Shown: piece by piece, positions 9,063 to 18,800 of the stretch
How the letters are laid out: each line of letters begins with the position of its first letter
How positions within the stretch are numbered: position 1 is the first letter of the stretch
DNA from: Symbiodinium natans
Lineage: Eukaryota > Sar > Dinophyceae > Suessiales > Symbiodiniaceae
NCBI GenBank assembly: GCA_905221605.1
Contig: CAJNDS010002124.1
Span: 970,921-1,032,420, forward strand
Reading direction: 5' to 3'
DNA length: 61,500 nucleotides
Notes under the pieces: generated by a model
Told to the model about the DNA's origin: nothing
Databases searched by the model: none
Seen by the model: only the letters and a program-made list of their open reading frames with translations
Made by a program: the position numbers and the translations under genes

Positions 9063-9540
9063 GCATTAAGTTTTCATGTTTGTTATTTGCTTAATGAGTT
9101 TTTTAAATCATCTACCTATCCGTCCGTATATGCGGCAAGACAATCTAAGCTTCCCAGTTTGGAGCGAGTGGGGTTCAGGGTTGAGAGGCCTTTTTGGTTT
9201 GGGGTTTGGGTCTGGGGTGTAGGGTCTAGAGTCTAGAGTTTAGTTTAGGGTTCAAGGTTTTAGCATGTAGGGTGTAGGGTTTGAGCATTCCGGGTTTTGG
9301 GTTTGAGGACACTGCCAGGGGGAGACATCGGAAGCCAGACAGAACAGTCCCTGGCGATTTGGGGGGCTTACCCGGCTTAGAGTGTCTTGTAGGGTTGTTA
9401 GAAACCCATAAGCCTTCAAAGCCCGAACCCCACCCTAAAAACCTTAAAGCCACGACCGAAATGGGCAGGAAGTTCTTCTAAAGCCTGAACCTCTGAACCC
9501 CTGAGCCACCCTACCCTGTAAAGTTGGAACCGTGGGCCCT
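9063..9540. other. Unassigned spacer
   Basis: AT-rich start, then degenerate T-type words at 9170-9275. Overlapping plus (9281-9481) and minus (9226-9453) frames are both CCCAAAC/TTTGGGG-derived at their ends and are not convincing. Confidence 0.5.
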
Positions 9541-9550
9541 TAGTGTATAA

Positions 9551-9599
9551 GGGTTGTATAACAGGGGGCCCAAATCAAGGGCCCATACTCCGGATCCCC
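9551..9599. repeat. Dispersed repeat family E, copy 1
   Basis: GGTTGTATAACAGGGGGCCC, CAAAT and ACTCCGGATCCC blocks match 24623-24681 in order. Confidence 0.5.
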
Positions 9600-9623
9600 T
9601 ATGCACCCCCCCACCCCCCCGTT

Positions 9624-9698
9624 TGCCCCATCGACAGGAAGTCTGTGAAGGCGCCAGCGCAGAAGAACGCACAACCGCTCGGTACCCAGTCGCCAGGG
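9624..9698 (+). CDS. Exon-like coding fragment
   Basis: Frame CPIDRKSVKAPAQKNAQPLG then TQSPG. A CAG acceptor-like site at 9635-9637 precedes GAAGTCTGTG. It runs into the T-type array. Product not recognised. Confidence 0.38.
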
Positions 9699-9699
9699 T

Positions 9700-9803
9700 T
9701 TAGGGTTAGGGTTGAGGGTTGAGGGTTGAGGGTTTAGGGTTGAGGGTTTAGGGTTTAGGGTTTAGGGTCTAGGGTTTAGGTTTAGGGTTTAGGGTTTACG
9801 GTT
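9700..9803. repeat. T-type telomere array with TTGAGGG variants
   Basis: About 14 units, several TTGAGGG. Confidence 0.92.
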
Positions 9804-9804
9804 T

Positions 9805-10150
9805 CTCAGAGTCTCTCGGTGAGAAGAGCCTTCGGGATGGCAAGTGCAGAAGATGATCTCCACGTGGACTTCAACAGTACCTCCTCTCGGTCCAGGAGCC
9901 AAGTTCAGAAGATCAGAGATCGTCTCTTCGCAGGAGCCGAAGCCAAGGCTGCCTGTCCCCCTCGTCTTCAACCCGTGACAGGAACAGCTCAGAGTCTCCC
10001 TGTGAGAGGAGCCTTCGGGATGGCAAAGTGCAGAAGAAGCTGCTCTTCCTGGATTCGAATAGTACCTTTCTCTGGATCGGTCCATCTACACGAGATCTCC
10101 TTCTGAACGGTCCTAATACCACTGACATCTCTCTCGAAGGGTTCAGGGGT
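9805..10150 (+). pseudogene. Diverged internal duplication with coding character
   Basis: A block starting CTCAGAGTCTC with GAGCCTTCGGGATGGCAA occurs at 9805 and again 183 bp later at 9988, and similarity extends about 70 bp with single-base indels. The frame through both copies is Ser/Arg-rich (SSLRRSRSQ, STRDRNSSESPCERS) with one in-frame TGA at the first copy. It looks like an old in-frame duplication in a decayed coding stretch. Function unknown. Confidence 0.35.
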
Positions 10151-10396
10151 TGGGATTGAAGTCTCAGGGTAGTTACATGGTCCTGTAATGTGTGCCCTTA
10201 CTTGCGGGAACCCATATATACCCCGTCTATACCCTAAAAAAACCCATGGGCCACCCATACTTCAGAACCCTTGAAAGAAGGTAAGGGACCATCTGAAGGG
10301 CCCATGTAAGTTCCTGTGTAGAGTTAAAGGCACTGTCAGGACCCGCATGCCTAGCCGGGTGTAGGGTTTAGGGTTTAGGGTTGAGGGAATATTTCA

Positions 10397-10486
10397 GAGG
10401 AAGCACTCTTCGGTGTTCAGATTCGGCAGCGCTTGAGTTGCTCTATTTTCAGGCTGGCTTTGTCGGGTTTGGGGTTTAGGGTTTAG
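10397..10486 (+). CDS. Exon-like coding fragment
   Basis: After ATATTTCAG (acceptor-like) the frame reads EEALFGVQIRQRLSCSIFRL, then ALSGLG and TAG inside T-type sequence. Product not recognised. Confidence 0.33.
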   Translation, partial: EEALFGVQIRQRLSCSIFRLALSGLGFRV

Positions 10487-10568
10487 AGTTGGGGGGGGGG
10501 GGGGTTTGGGGTTTCAGGGGTCTGGTTTTAGGGCCTATAACGTCCTAACCCACTAAATCCTAGCCCCC

Positions 10569-10601
<33 letters not shown>
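10569..10601. repeat. (CA)n microsatellite
   Basis: About 16 CA units after a C run, at the boundary between a T-type tract and the long C-type higher-order array. Confidence 0.97.
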
Positions 10602-10602
<1 letters not shown>

Positions 10603-10649
10603 GCTGCAAGAACCTAAAATGCTGAACCCTGCATATAGACCGTCACCCC

Positions 10650-11765
10650 TCAAACCCTAAACCCCAAAACCTTCGAACCCTAAGCCCTCAAACCCTAAAC
10701 AACTAACCCAAAGACCTTAAAGCCCTAAACCCCAAAACCTTAGAACCCTAAGCCCTCACACCCTAAACCCCTAACCCAAAAAACCTTAAAGCCCTAAACC
10801 CCACAACCTTAGAACCCTAAACCCTCACGCCCTCAACCCCTAACCCAAAACCTTCAAGCCCTAAACCCCAAAACCGTAGAACCCTAAACCCTCACACCCT
10901 CAACCCCTAAGCCAAAAACCTTCAAGCGCTAAACCCCAAAACGTTAGAACCCTAAGCCCTCACACCCTAAACCCCTAACCCAAAAACCTTCAAGCCCTAA
11001 ACCCCACCTCAAACCCTAAACCCCTAACCCAAAAACCTACAAGCCCTCACAGCCTAAACCCCTAACCCAAAAACCTTAAAGCCCTAAACCCCAAAACGTT
11101 AGAACCCTAAGCCCTCAAACCCTAAACCCTTAACCCAAAAACCTAAAAGCCCTAATCCACAAAACCTTAGAACCCTAAGCCCTCACACCCTCAACCCCTA
11201 ACCCAAAAACCTTAGAGCCCTTAACCCCAAGACCTTACAACCCTCAGCCCTCACACCCTAAACCCCTAACCCAAAAACCTTAAAGCCGTAAAACCCTAAA
11301 ACCTTAGAACCCTCAGCCCTCACACCCTCAACCCCTAACCCAAAAACCTTAAAGCCGTAAAACCCTAAAACCTTAGAACCCTAAGCCCTCACACCCTCAA
11401 CCCCTAACCCAAAAACCTTAGAACCTCAAGCCCTCACACCCTAAACCCCTAACCCAAAAACCTTCAAGCCGTAAACCCTAAGACCTTAGAAGCCTAAGCG
11501 CTCACACCCTCAACCCCTAACCCAAAAACCTTAAAGCCGTAAAACCCGAAGACCTTAGAAGCCTAAGGCCTCACACCCTCAACCCCTAACCCAAAAACCT
11601 TAAAGCCGTAAAACCCTAAAAACCTTAGGACCCTCAGCCCTCACACCCTAAACCCCTAACCCAAAAACCTTAAAGCCGTAAAACCCTAAAAACCTTAGGA
11701 CCCTCAGCCCCCACACCCTAAACCCCTAACCCAAAAACCTTAAAGCCCTAAACCCCAACAACCCT
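10650..11765. repeat. 69-bp higher-order array built of degenerate C-type units
   Basis: Roughly 16 copies, spaced 69-70 bp where regular (for example at 11281, 11350, 11532, 11601, 11671). Each holds AACCTTAAAGCC, ACCTTAGAACCCT, AGCCCTCACACCCT and AACCCCTAACCCAAA. The unit is about ten diverged CCCTAAA-like heptamers amplified as a block. Confidence 0.9.
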
Positions 11766-11780
11766 CAGAACCCTGCACCC

Positions 11781-11870
11781 CGAGATGCCTCCGAGGCCAC
11801 GGCAGAGGAAGATGAGCAGGAGACCGACGGTGTCTGGCCTCCACGCTGCTCTTGCTTAGCCAGAAGATGA
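11781..11870 (+). CDS. Exon-like coding fragment
   Basis: Acidic frame RDASEATAEEDEQETDGVWP, then PRCSCLARR and TGA (29 codons). A second frame starts with ATG at 11785. It lies between the 69-bp array and a short T-type tract. Product not recognised. Confidence 0.38.
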   Translation, partial: RDASEATAEEDEQETDGVWPPRCSCLARR

Positions 11871-12065
11871 AGTTTGAACTGCATGGGTTTCCTTGCGCTT
11901 TTGGGGTTTAGGGTTTGTGGGAATAATGAAGTTTATCTCTCTAAATCTTTGGTAATCGGGGAAGTAAGGTTCTGGCCCTCCAACTCCTCCTCCCCTCCCC
12001 GCCTGAGAACCCTGAAATCTTCAAGCCTTCGACGCTGAGCCCCTAGTGCAGGCGGCTTGCTTACA

Positions 12066-12127
12066 GGACCTCCTATTCTAATCCCAACTAAGGACTGTTA
12101 GTTTTATGAGGGGGAACATCGCAAGTT
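12066..12127. repeat. Dispersed repeat family H, copy 2
   Basis: CCTCCTATTCTAATCCCAAC, AAGGACTGTTAGT and GAGGGGGAACAT match 7196-7254. Confidence 0.65.
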
Positions 12128-12318
12128 TACTGTATGGTTGAGGTCAGCCCAACACCCCCTTGTCAGTTTGCAGTCGTTGATCTAAGGTTGCATATTGCTG
12201 AATGTATGGGCCCTAGTGTGGTATGTATATGTCTTTCAGTACATTCCAACCTTTTCGGTCGAAACAAGAAGTGTCCAATCGGTAGATCATCGGTGCATGT
12301 CAAAACAAACTAGGGCCC

Positions 12319-12367
12319 TCAAAACCCTAAACCCTAAACCCTAAACCCTAAACCCTAAACCCTAAAT
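12319..12367. repeat. C-type telomere array
   Basis: About seven units. Confidence 0.95.
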
Positions 12368-12369
12368 CC

Positions 12370-12489
12370 ATTCGAGGGGCTACCAGGAGTGACAGTCTGC
12401 CGACACAGCTTGCTGCGGCCACGCGCCCTGACAGCGCAGGGTGGGGGCCCCCAGCCACTTTTGGGGTTCAAGAAACCTACTTCAAGGGT
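12370..12489 (+). CDS. Exon-like coding fragment
   Basis: 40 open codons between a C-type and a T-type array: IRGATRSDSLPTQLAAATRP, then DSAGWGPPATFGVQETYFKG. The composition is protein-like throughout. Product not recognised. Confidence 0.42.
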
Positions 12490-12513
12490 TTAGGGTTTAG
12501 GGTTTAGGGTTTA

Positions 12514-12614
12514 GGGTTTCCGAAGTTCGGGGTACCTTATTGGGGTCCTGATTGTAAGAGGCTGCTACTATTTGGGGGACTAGATTAGGGGTCCCATACT
12601 TTCGTAAACCCCCA
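12514..12614. mobile_element. Family B element, copy 1 (TIR, MITE-like)
   Basis: Left end GGGTTTCCGAAGTTCGGGGT is fused to the upstream T-type array (12486-12520). The right end GGGGTCCCATACTTTCG then TAAACCCCC is a rough inverted match. The interior CTACTATTTGGGGG is shared with 18313-18417. Confidence 0.6.
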
Positions 12615-12639
12615 CGTGGCCAGCAGTTGACCAAGCCCT

Positions 12640-13320
12640 AAACCCAAACCTCTTGTTCCTCCGGGTATTGGCTCCTGGGAACTTAGCAAGGTTTTCCATC
12701 AAGTTCTGAGGTACTTAGTACTTAGAGCCTTGCAGAGCAGCTGACAAAACCCTGTGTTCGCTGAACGTTCCGCAACATCCTTGTTGGGCCCCTATCGTTT
12801 TTTGAGGGGCAGCACGCCCCTACAGATTGGTCGGGGTTCGTTTTAAGGTGGGCCCCTATCGCCTTCCGAGGAATATGACTTAAAACAGAAGCCATGCCAC
12901 GCAACGCAATTAAAGACCACAGTGCCTTTACTCTAGTTCTGTCCGATGCTCAAAATGAACAAACCTAAAGTTCCCTGCGCCTCCAAGTAGGGCCTGAACC
13001 TTAAGCCCTGAGCCTAACGATACTGCACATTGGGGTACGGTCCCATAGGTGTTGGCGTTCGGTAGTTTGAGGGGGCGTGGGGCAGGGGGGGGAGCGCGTG
13101 AAGTGCATTCTGTCAGTGGATGCCGTACTCTGGGCTTAGTGCATTCAGTTGTTCGCCAGAACACGCCATGCGCAGCGCCTCCCTTTCGTTCCATGGCGTT
13201 GAGTGCTTTTCATCGTTCGGCGTGGCTCGTACAGCCCTAGTGATCCTAGCATTGTGCATTGGCTCCCAGTGTCGCTGACAAAATGCATCCTAAACCTTTG
13301 CTTTCAGTGACAAAATAAAT
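12640..13320. other. Unassigned GC-rich spacer
   Basis: Contains a short direct repeat GGGCCCCTATCG (near 12786 and 12850). Both strands carry frames of 60-90 codons at 12928-13240 with no recognisable domain. I cannot decide which, if any, is coding. Confidence 0.4.
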
Positions 13321-13422
13321 TCTCAACCCTAAACGCTGAACCCAAAACCCATATAAACTGCTCCCTGAACTGTAGCCGAAACCATCGGGCCCCCCCAAAC
13401 CACCAAACGAGAGTTCTCAACA

Positions 13423-13443
13423 CCCCCCCCCCCCCCCCCCCCC
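13423..13443. repeat. C21 homopolymer
   Basis: Twenty-one consecutive C in a C-rich spacer. Confidence 0.95.
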
Positions 13444-13739
13444 TCCTCTACCCAGACTGTGTACCCCTTACCCGAATCCCTAGCTCCTAGCCTTTCTAGA
13501 GGGAGGGACCAGTCGAGTATTCAATTTAGCGGCCTGGGAACCCTAAACCCTCTTAAACGCTTCCCAAATGTGTGCCTTACCTCAACCTCAGAAATCCCCA
13601 GCCCTGAGCAGTATCCCTAAACGCGAAAACTCCTGTCCTGCAACACACCCGAATCCCTAAAAACCCCGAAGCCCCACGCCTAATCCCTCGCCCCTATACT
13701 GCCTCTCTCAACATCAAAACCAAAAAACCCAATTAAACC

Positions 13740-13890
13740 CTTAAACCCTAATTAAACCCTAAACCCTTGTTAAACCCTAAACCCGAATTAAACCCTAAAC
13801 CCTAGTTAAACCCTAAGCCCTTGTTAAACCCTAAACCCGACTTAAACCGTAAACCCGACTTAAACCCTCAACCTTAGTTAAACCCGAAAC
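13740..13890. repeat. About 22-bp tandem repeat containing CCCTAAACCC
   Basis: Seven or so units of TTAAACCCTAAACCC plus a 5-7 bp tail that alternates between CTTG, GAA, TAG and GAC. A second higher-order form of the C-type repeat. Confidence 0.85.
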
Positions 13891-13988
13891 CCCAAACCCC
13901 AAACCCTGGCCGTCCCCAGGAACCCGAAACCCTAAACCCTAAACCCCAGTCCCTAAACCCTCAATCCTAAACCCTTAACCCTCCCCAG

Positions 13989-14066
13989 GCGCCTGCGCGG
14001 CGCAGCGAGCGCCTTGCTGCGGCCGAAGCCCCTCACGCCCCTCGGGGGCACTCTTGGGGGGTCGTG
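13989..14066 (+). CDS. Exon-like coding fragment
   Basis: Pyrimidine-rich ACCCTCCCCAG directly precedes the frame APARRSERLAAAEAPHAPRG, then HSWGVV. It lies between C-type and T-type sequence. Product not recognised. Confidence 0.4.
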
Positions 14067-14069
14067 GGG

Positions 14070-14140
14070 TTTAGGGTTTAGGGTTTAAGGTGTAGGGTTT
14101 AGGGTGTAAGGTTTAGGGTTTAGGGTTTAGGGTTTAGGGT
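14070..14140. repeat. T-type telomere array with TGTAGGG variants
   Basis: About ten units, some TGTAGGG or TGTAAGG. Confidence 0.92.
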
Positions 14141-14524
14141 TCGTGTGTGGGGTGTAAGGTTCGGGGTTCAATTACGCTACGAAGGGTTTGGGGTTTAGGG
14201 CTTTTTGGGTTTGGGTTTCAGTGTTTTTCTGTGTTTGGGTTTTATGGATTTTAGGGTTTGGGTTCTTAGGGTCTGCGTTTATTTTTTTTCGCTTTTTGTT
14301 TTAATGGTTTTTATGGTTCGGGGGGTTTAGGGTTTTTAGGGCTTGCAGGGTTTGCTGTTTGGGGTTGGTTTCGGGTTGGGTTTGGGCTTGCGGGTTGAAG
14401 GGGTTCAAGGGCGCAAGGCTTAGTTCAAGCGCTGTCAGGAGGTGAGGGTTTAGGGTTCAATGAATAACTGACACTTTCGGGTTTGGGGTTTAGGATTGAG
14501 GGTTTCGTTGTTTTTGTTGGTTTG

Positions 14525-14575
14525 GGGCTGGTATCGGGGCTGGTATCGGGGCTGGTATCGGGGCTGGCTGGGGCC
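14525..14575. repeat. 12-bp tandem repeat GGGGCTGGTATC
   Basis: Three full units and partial copies. The Gly/Trp/Tyr/Arg-rich frame at 14496-14729 is generated by it. Confidence 0.9.
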
Positions 14576-14728
14576 TGGGGTTCCGGGTGCCCGTCGTCCC
14601 AACGATGTGGCTAAGTGGATGTTTGTACCTACCCATACCTTCCTATATCTACCTTTTCTTGCCTACCAACTTACCCACGCCCCGCCTTACTACCCATACG
14701 TACATACAGGGGTGGTTTTCGAAACATA

Positions 14729-14815
14729 GGGGGTCATGTGGGTTCCCTATATAGTACGGCAGCCTTCTAATCGGAACCCCCCAACAGGGGCCCTAAGTTA
14801 AAGAATTACCCACAA
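14729..14815. repeat. Dispersed repeat family D, copy 3
   Basis: Blocks TATATAGTACGGCAGCC, AGGGGCCC and AAAGAATTACCCACA follow the family order. Confidence 0.5.
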
Positions 14816-15880
14816 GAGTCACGAAACTGGGGGCTCAACCCTAAACCCTATAAACCCTAAACCCTAAACCTTAAAAACCCTAAACCCTATAACCCTTCAA
14901 TTAACACATATACACCCTTAACCCTAAACCTTAAACCTTATACCCCTGAACCCTAAGCCCTCCTCGCTTTTGAGGTTGGCGACCTTGGCCGAGGCCTGGG
15001 AGCCCAACGCCCCCTCAAATAGGCCGTAAAGTGTGTTGTTTTTAGGTTCAGGGTTTAGGGTTTAAGTTTAGGGTTTAGACCCTAGTTAAGGCCCAAACCT
15101 CCTATTTCAAAGAACTCTATATCCTGGGTTTATGAACGAAAGGGCAGATTCGGGTTCTGGATCTAGCGTTTGGGTTTCGGGTAAGTTTCTGGCAGGGTCG
15201 TCTTGGTGGTTTTTGGTTCCAGTCTTAGAGGTGTTAACAGTATTTCAAGGCGTTTAAGGCATTTGAGGTATTCAGGTTCTTCCGCTAGGGCTTAGTTATA
15301 GGTCTGGCCGAAGCTGTAGGGCTGAAGGGGGTGGTCGCAGGTTCAAACTGCCGCCGTCGCCTACCTTTCCGCCACTGTATATACTTTCAGTAGGATTCTT
15401 GCATATCCCTAACCCTGAACACTGAACCTTATACCCTGATCCCCAAACCCTATCATACCTAACGCCCGGTGTAGTCGTGGGGGCGTCGCAACAACCCTAA
15501 AACCTCAAACCCTGCATGGCCTTCGGGCATTCTTCTTAAGAAACATAAAGCTCGGAATCATTCTACAGCACATAGGTGCATGAAGTAAGCATTTTGCCAT
15601 ACGCCTGATGTTTTTGTAGGGGGTCTGCCAGCGGGGTATGCTTAGTTGTTTCTTATACACATATATATATATATATATTTCTAAACCTGGTTCACGTCGA
15701 CCCCTTGGGGTATCGCTCTTGCCGGAGGATTTGGCCCCCATGTCGCGCCCAGCCCACGGCCAGCCAACCGAGGCCAGAACTCGTCGGGGTTTCGGGGCTC
15801 TCCGCCTATAGGCCCTAAACCCGAAACCCTAAACCCTAAACCCCCAAACCCCAAACCCTAAACCCTAAACGGTTTCGTAC
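14816..15880. other. Unassigned spacer with short arrays
   Basis: C-type units at 14836-14950 and 15815-15870, T-type at 15045-15080, and an (AT)n run at 15660-15679. No convincing coding frame. Confidence 0.5.
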
Positions 15881-15882
15881 TT

Positions 15883-16515
15883 ATGGGGTACCCTATAAGC
15901 CCTAGACTTGCAGGCCATTCAGGAACCACCAGTGCCTCAGCCGTTGAGGAGGCCCCAAAAGCCATCCCAAGTGAGCTGCGCCAATGTCGCGCTGCGGAAG
16001 TAGGTACCTTCTGCGCCTCATGTAACTACCCGATGCTTAAGAAGTATAAGGGTATTATGAGAAAGATATTTTTCGTAGGTCTGCAGCAAATGGTATCTTC
16101 GCCCTTCGAGGGACGAAACTGCAGCTTCACTGAGAAACCCAACTCTGGTATCGCTTGCGGTCTTATCCCTGCGTTGAAGAAAAAGAATCAGTTGGTACCC
16201 CTTACTTATCGTTTCAAGTAGATTCCGTATAATGAGCTGGTGAATCGTGGTACAGTGCACTAGTTAAGTGGAGGAACCAAATTTAATTGGGATCATGCAG
16301 CCTAGTTTCATGAACAACTGACCTTAACTGTGGATCTGTTGTGGGCAAGTGTGCACTTGCATCATTGGTGTATAGACCTAGAAAAAACCCTGAACGCTAT
16401 AATCCCCGCAAGCCCTGCAAACCCCATATGCCCTGAAGACCCTGCAAGCCCTGCAAACGCCATAAAACCCCAAAGGCCCTATACTAGCAATACGGGCCCC
16501 GTTGCGAAGGGTTAG
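15883..16515 (+). pseudogene. Frame interrupted by three evenly spaced TAG codons
   Basis: A + frame begins ATGGGGTACCC at 15892 (open from 15883) and contains VGLQQMVSSPFEGRNCSF. It stops at TAG 16219, then TAG 16261 and TAG 16303, each 42 nt apart, and then stays open to 16515 through LLWASVHLHHWCIDLE. Composition is AT-richer than the other islands. No family recognised. Decay of a coding sequence and chance are both possible. Confidence 0.3.
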
Positions 16516-16539
16516 ATCCCTTCATAACCCCCAAACCGC

Positions 16540-16930
16540 AAGCCTTAAACCCTACACCCCAAACCCTAAACCCCAAACCTTAAACCCCAAGCCCTAATCC
16601 CCAACCCTAAACCCCGAACCCCAAACTTTAAACCCCCAAACCCAAGCCAACCCTAAATACCCCAAACCCGAATCCATAATCCCCAAACCAACCCTAAACT
16701 CCAGACCCCAAATCCTAATCCCCAACCAACCCCAAACCCCAGACCCCAAACCCCAGACCCCAAACCCTAATCCCCAAACCAACCCTAAATACCCCAAACC
16801 CCAAACCCTAATCCCCAAGCCCTAAACCCCAAGCACCAAGCCCTAAACCCCAAACCCTAATCCCCAAGCCCTAAACCCCCAACCCTAAATACCCCAAACC
16901 CCAATCCCCAAGCCCTAAACCCGAAACCCC
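16540..16930. repeat. Degenerate C-type array (CCCTAAA, CCCCAAA, AATCCCC)
   Basis: About 50 diverged units, dominated by AACCCCAAACC and CCCTAATCCCCAA. Loss of the stop in CCCCAAA units opens a false minus-strand frame (16594-16818) of Gly/Leu/Trp/Val. Confidence 0.93.
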
Positions 16931-16967
16931 AGGCCCTTAGTCCCAGAAATCTCAAGATCCATATGAT

Positions 16968-17089
16968 ACTTGGAGGTTCATGGCACTTATAACCCTACCT
17001 ATAACTGTACTTATAAGCCCCCTAAGTCCCCTAAGTAGGTTGTAAGTAGACTTATAACTGTGGTTATAAGTGCCCATGAACCTCCAAGT
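16968..17089. mobile_element. 122-bp hairpin element (MITE-like)
   Basis: The left arm ACTTGGAGGTTCATGG plus CACTTATAACC is matched in inverted orientation at 17062-17089 with a single-base indel. The interior repeats CTTATAACTGT/ACTTATAAG and CCTAAGTCCCCTAAGTAGG. No coding capacity and no clear target-site duplication. Confidence 0.7.
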
Positions 17090-17091
17090 AG

Positions 17092-17190
17092 GGCTCCCCT
17101 GGACAGGAGGCACAGGCCGATCTGCCACCCGGCATAGCGGAATGCCGATCGAAGCTTGAGGCGGCCTGGGGCTGGGGTTTTGGGGTGTAG
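17092..17190 (+). CDS. Exon-like coding fragment
   Basis: It starts 3 nt after the hairpin element: GSPGQEAQADLPPGIAECRS, then KLEAAWGWGFGV and TAG in T-type sequence (32 codons). Product not recognised. Confidence 0.42.
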   Translation, partial: GSPGQEAQADLPPGIAECRSKLEAAWGWGFGV

Positions 17191-17192
17191 GG

Positions 17193-17335
17193 ATTGGGGT
17201 TTAGGGTTTAGGGTTTAGGGTTTGGGGTTTGGGCCGTTAGGGTTTGGGGGCTGGGGTTTGGGGTTTGGGGTTTGGGGTTTGGGGCTTGAGGTTTAGGATT
17301 AGGATTCGGGTTTCGGGTTTAGGGTTGAGGGCTTG
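17193..17335. repeat. Degenerate T-type tract
   Basis: TTTAGGG and TTTGGGG units with irregular spacing. Confidence 0.9.
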
Positions 17336-17373
17336 GGGTTTGTGGAGCCTTCGCAGCACAAGAGAAGCACACC

Positions 17374-17510
17374 GAGGACCCGGAGTAGGCCCTGATTTCC
17401 TTTTTTTAGGGTTTAGGGTTTAGGGTTTAGGGTTTAGGGTTTAGGGTTAATCCCCTTAAAACCAAAAAGGGTACCCTTTCGATGCCAAACGGTTACTCCT
17501 GTGTCTAGAC
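17374..17510. repeat. Dispersed repeat family A, copy 2 (6-unit T-type array inside)
   Basis: GGACCCGGAGTAGGCC and TTCCTTTTTTT are followed by about six TTTAGGG units (17404-17448), then CCCCTTAAAACCAAAAAGGG and GGTTACTCCTGTGTCTAG. The array sits where copy 1 has only TTTTTTAGGCTTTAGG. Confidence 0.75.
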
Positions 17511-17528
17511 CTTCGCCCGAACTTGCAG

Positions 17529-17639
17529 ATGTTGGGCGAGCGCTGTAAGGACCACCATGGTGATGCCCATGGAATAATTAGGACTTGGTTCCGGGAGCAC
17601 CAGACACCTGAATCAAGAGACTTCGCCTCAGTACCCTGA
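17529..17639 (+). CDS. Small ORF, 36 codons
   Basis: CTTGCAG precedes ATG; the frame is MLGERCKDHHGDAHGIIRTW, then FREHQTPESRDFASVP and TGA. Protein-like. A second frame (LKLMLPKNMTDCF) continues just after the stop. Product not recognised. Confidence 0.42.
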   Translation: MLGERCKDHHGDAHGIIRTWFREHQTPESRDFASVP

Positions 17640-17669
17640 AGCTGATGCTGCCAAAAAATATGACCGACT

Positions 17670-18312
17670 GCTTTAGAGGACCGTAGACCCTAAACCCTAG
17701 ACCCTAACCCCTAAACCCTAAACCTCAACCCGAAACCCTAAACCCTAAACCCTAAGCCCGAAACCCTAAAAAAAGACAACCTAAACCCTACACCTTTGAC
17801 TTACTTGCTTCCTTGGGGCCTTCACGTGCTGGAAGGCTTTCCGCAGCGCGGCTGTGGAAGCCATTTCAATGGAGGTGGCCTGAGCGACTTCCTCTGTGGG
17901 TGTAGGTTTCGGGGTTTAGGGTTTAGGGTTTATGGGGTTTATGGGGCTTATGGGGCTTATGGATTTGCAGGGTTCGTAAGGCTTACGAGGTTTAAGGGCG
18001 CTTTAGGTTCCTGGGGTTAATCTTCGAGAGGCTACTGTCGTGCATGGGGTTTATAGGGCATATAGGGACTGCGGGATAGGGTTTAGGGCACAGCGATCTT
18101 GATCCAAACAAATCCTGGCTTTAACGCTTCCCCAACCCACAAGGCCTGGACTCTGCAGAAGCTCCACATAGGGGTTGCTCTAAACATTCGCCCCCCTCCC
18201 CCCCCTGAAGGTTGGTACCTGTTTCTATAGTAGGACTAGACTGAAGAAAACTGCGTATGAACAGCCCTCCTCCAAAAAAGGAACCGATTGGAGAACAACC
18301 CCAAGCCATTCT
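17670..18312. other. Spacer with C-type and T-type tracts
   Basis: 17692-17770 is degenerate C-type; 17905-18085 is degenerate T-type with repeated TTATGGGGC. A 62-codon minus frame (18121-18309) and a 74-codon plus frame (17796-18020) are not convincing. Confidence 0.45.
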
Positions 18313-18417
18313 GGGGGTTTCGGAAATTGGGGGTACGTACCTTATTGGGGGCCTAATTTTGAGGGACTCCTACTATTTGGGGGGCCTTTGTAGGGGTCCC
18401 CTATTTTCGTAAAACCC
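18313..18417. mobile_element. Family B element, copy 2 (TIR, MITE-like)
   Basis: Left end GGGGGTTTCGGAAATTGGGG and right end CCCCTATTTTCGTAAAACCC are inverted relatives. The interior CCTTATTGGGGGCCT and CTCCTACTATTTGGGG match copy 1. It lies immediately upstream of the LAGLIDADG region. Confidence 0.7.
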
Positions 18418-18800
18418 AATATATATCCTCAACCCGAAGCCCTTTGCACAGCAATTCCGTGAAGCTGGGTGTCGCCAGGCCCTGCTTCACATCGAGCAGC
18501 AGAGGCGCTTTGGGTTTCGTGGTTTCGGCTCAAGGGGGGAGATTTTGGCTTTCTGTTTGGGGCTTGGGGGTTTGTGCAAGGCGTGTGCTGTGCATGCAGT
18601 GCTTCGGCTTGCAGACCCTCCCCACGCCCGTCCCCCCCTCCATCCTTGCCATTCGCGCAGCCTGTATCGAGCACACGTGGACAAAGAGCGGAGTTGAAAG
18701 CTGAGGGTTGCATTTCGGCTGACAAGTTTAGTTGAAGCCTGAAGCTGCTCTGCTACAGGGGCAGACATCGTGGCAAGGATCTCCGACTTCGTGCGTGCTT

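Noticed and set aside
15883-16515. Variant genetic code with TAG as Gln
   Set aside because: The LAGLIDADG gene, the copia scrap and many islands use TAG as an effective end, and the two clear genes need no reassignment.
16594-16818. Gly/Leu/Trp/Val-rich minus-strand protein
   Set aside because: Translation of degenerate TTTGGGG/TTTAGGG units with the stop mutated; the same applies to 7371-7643 and 22556-22750.
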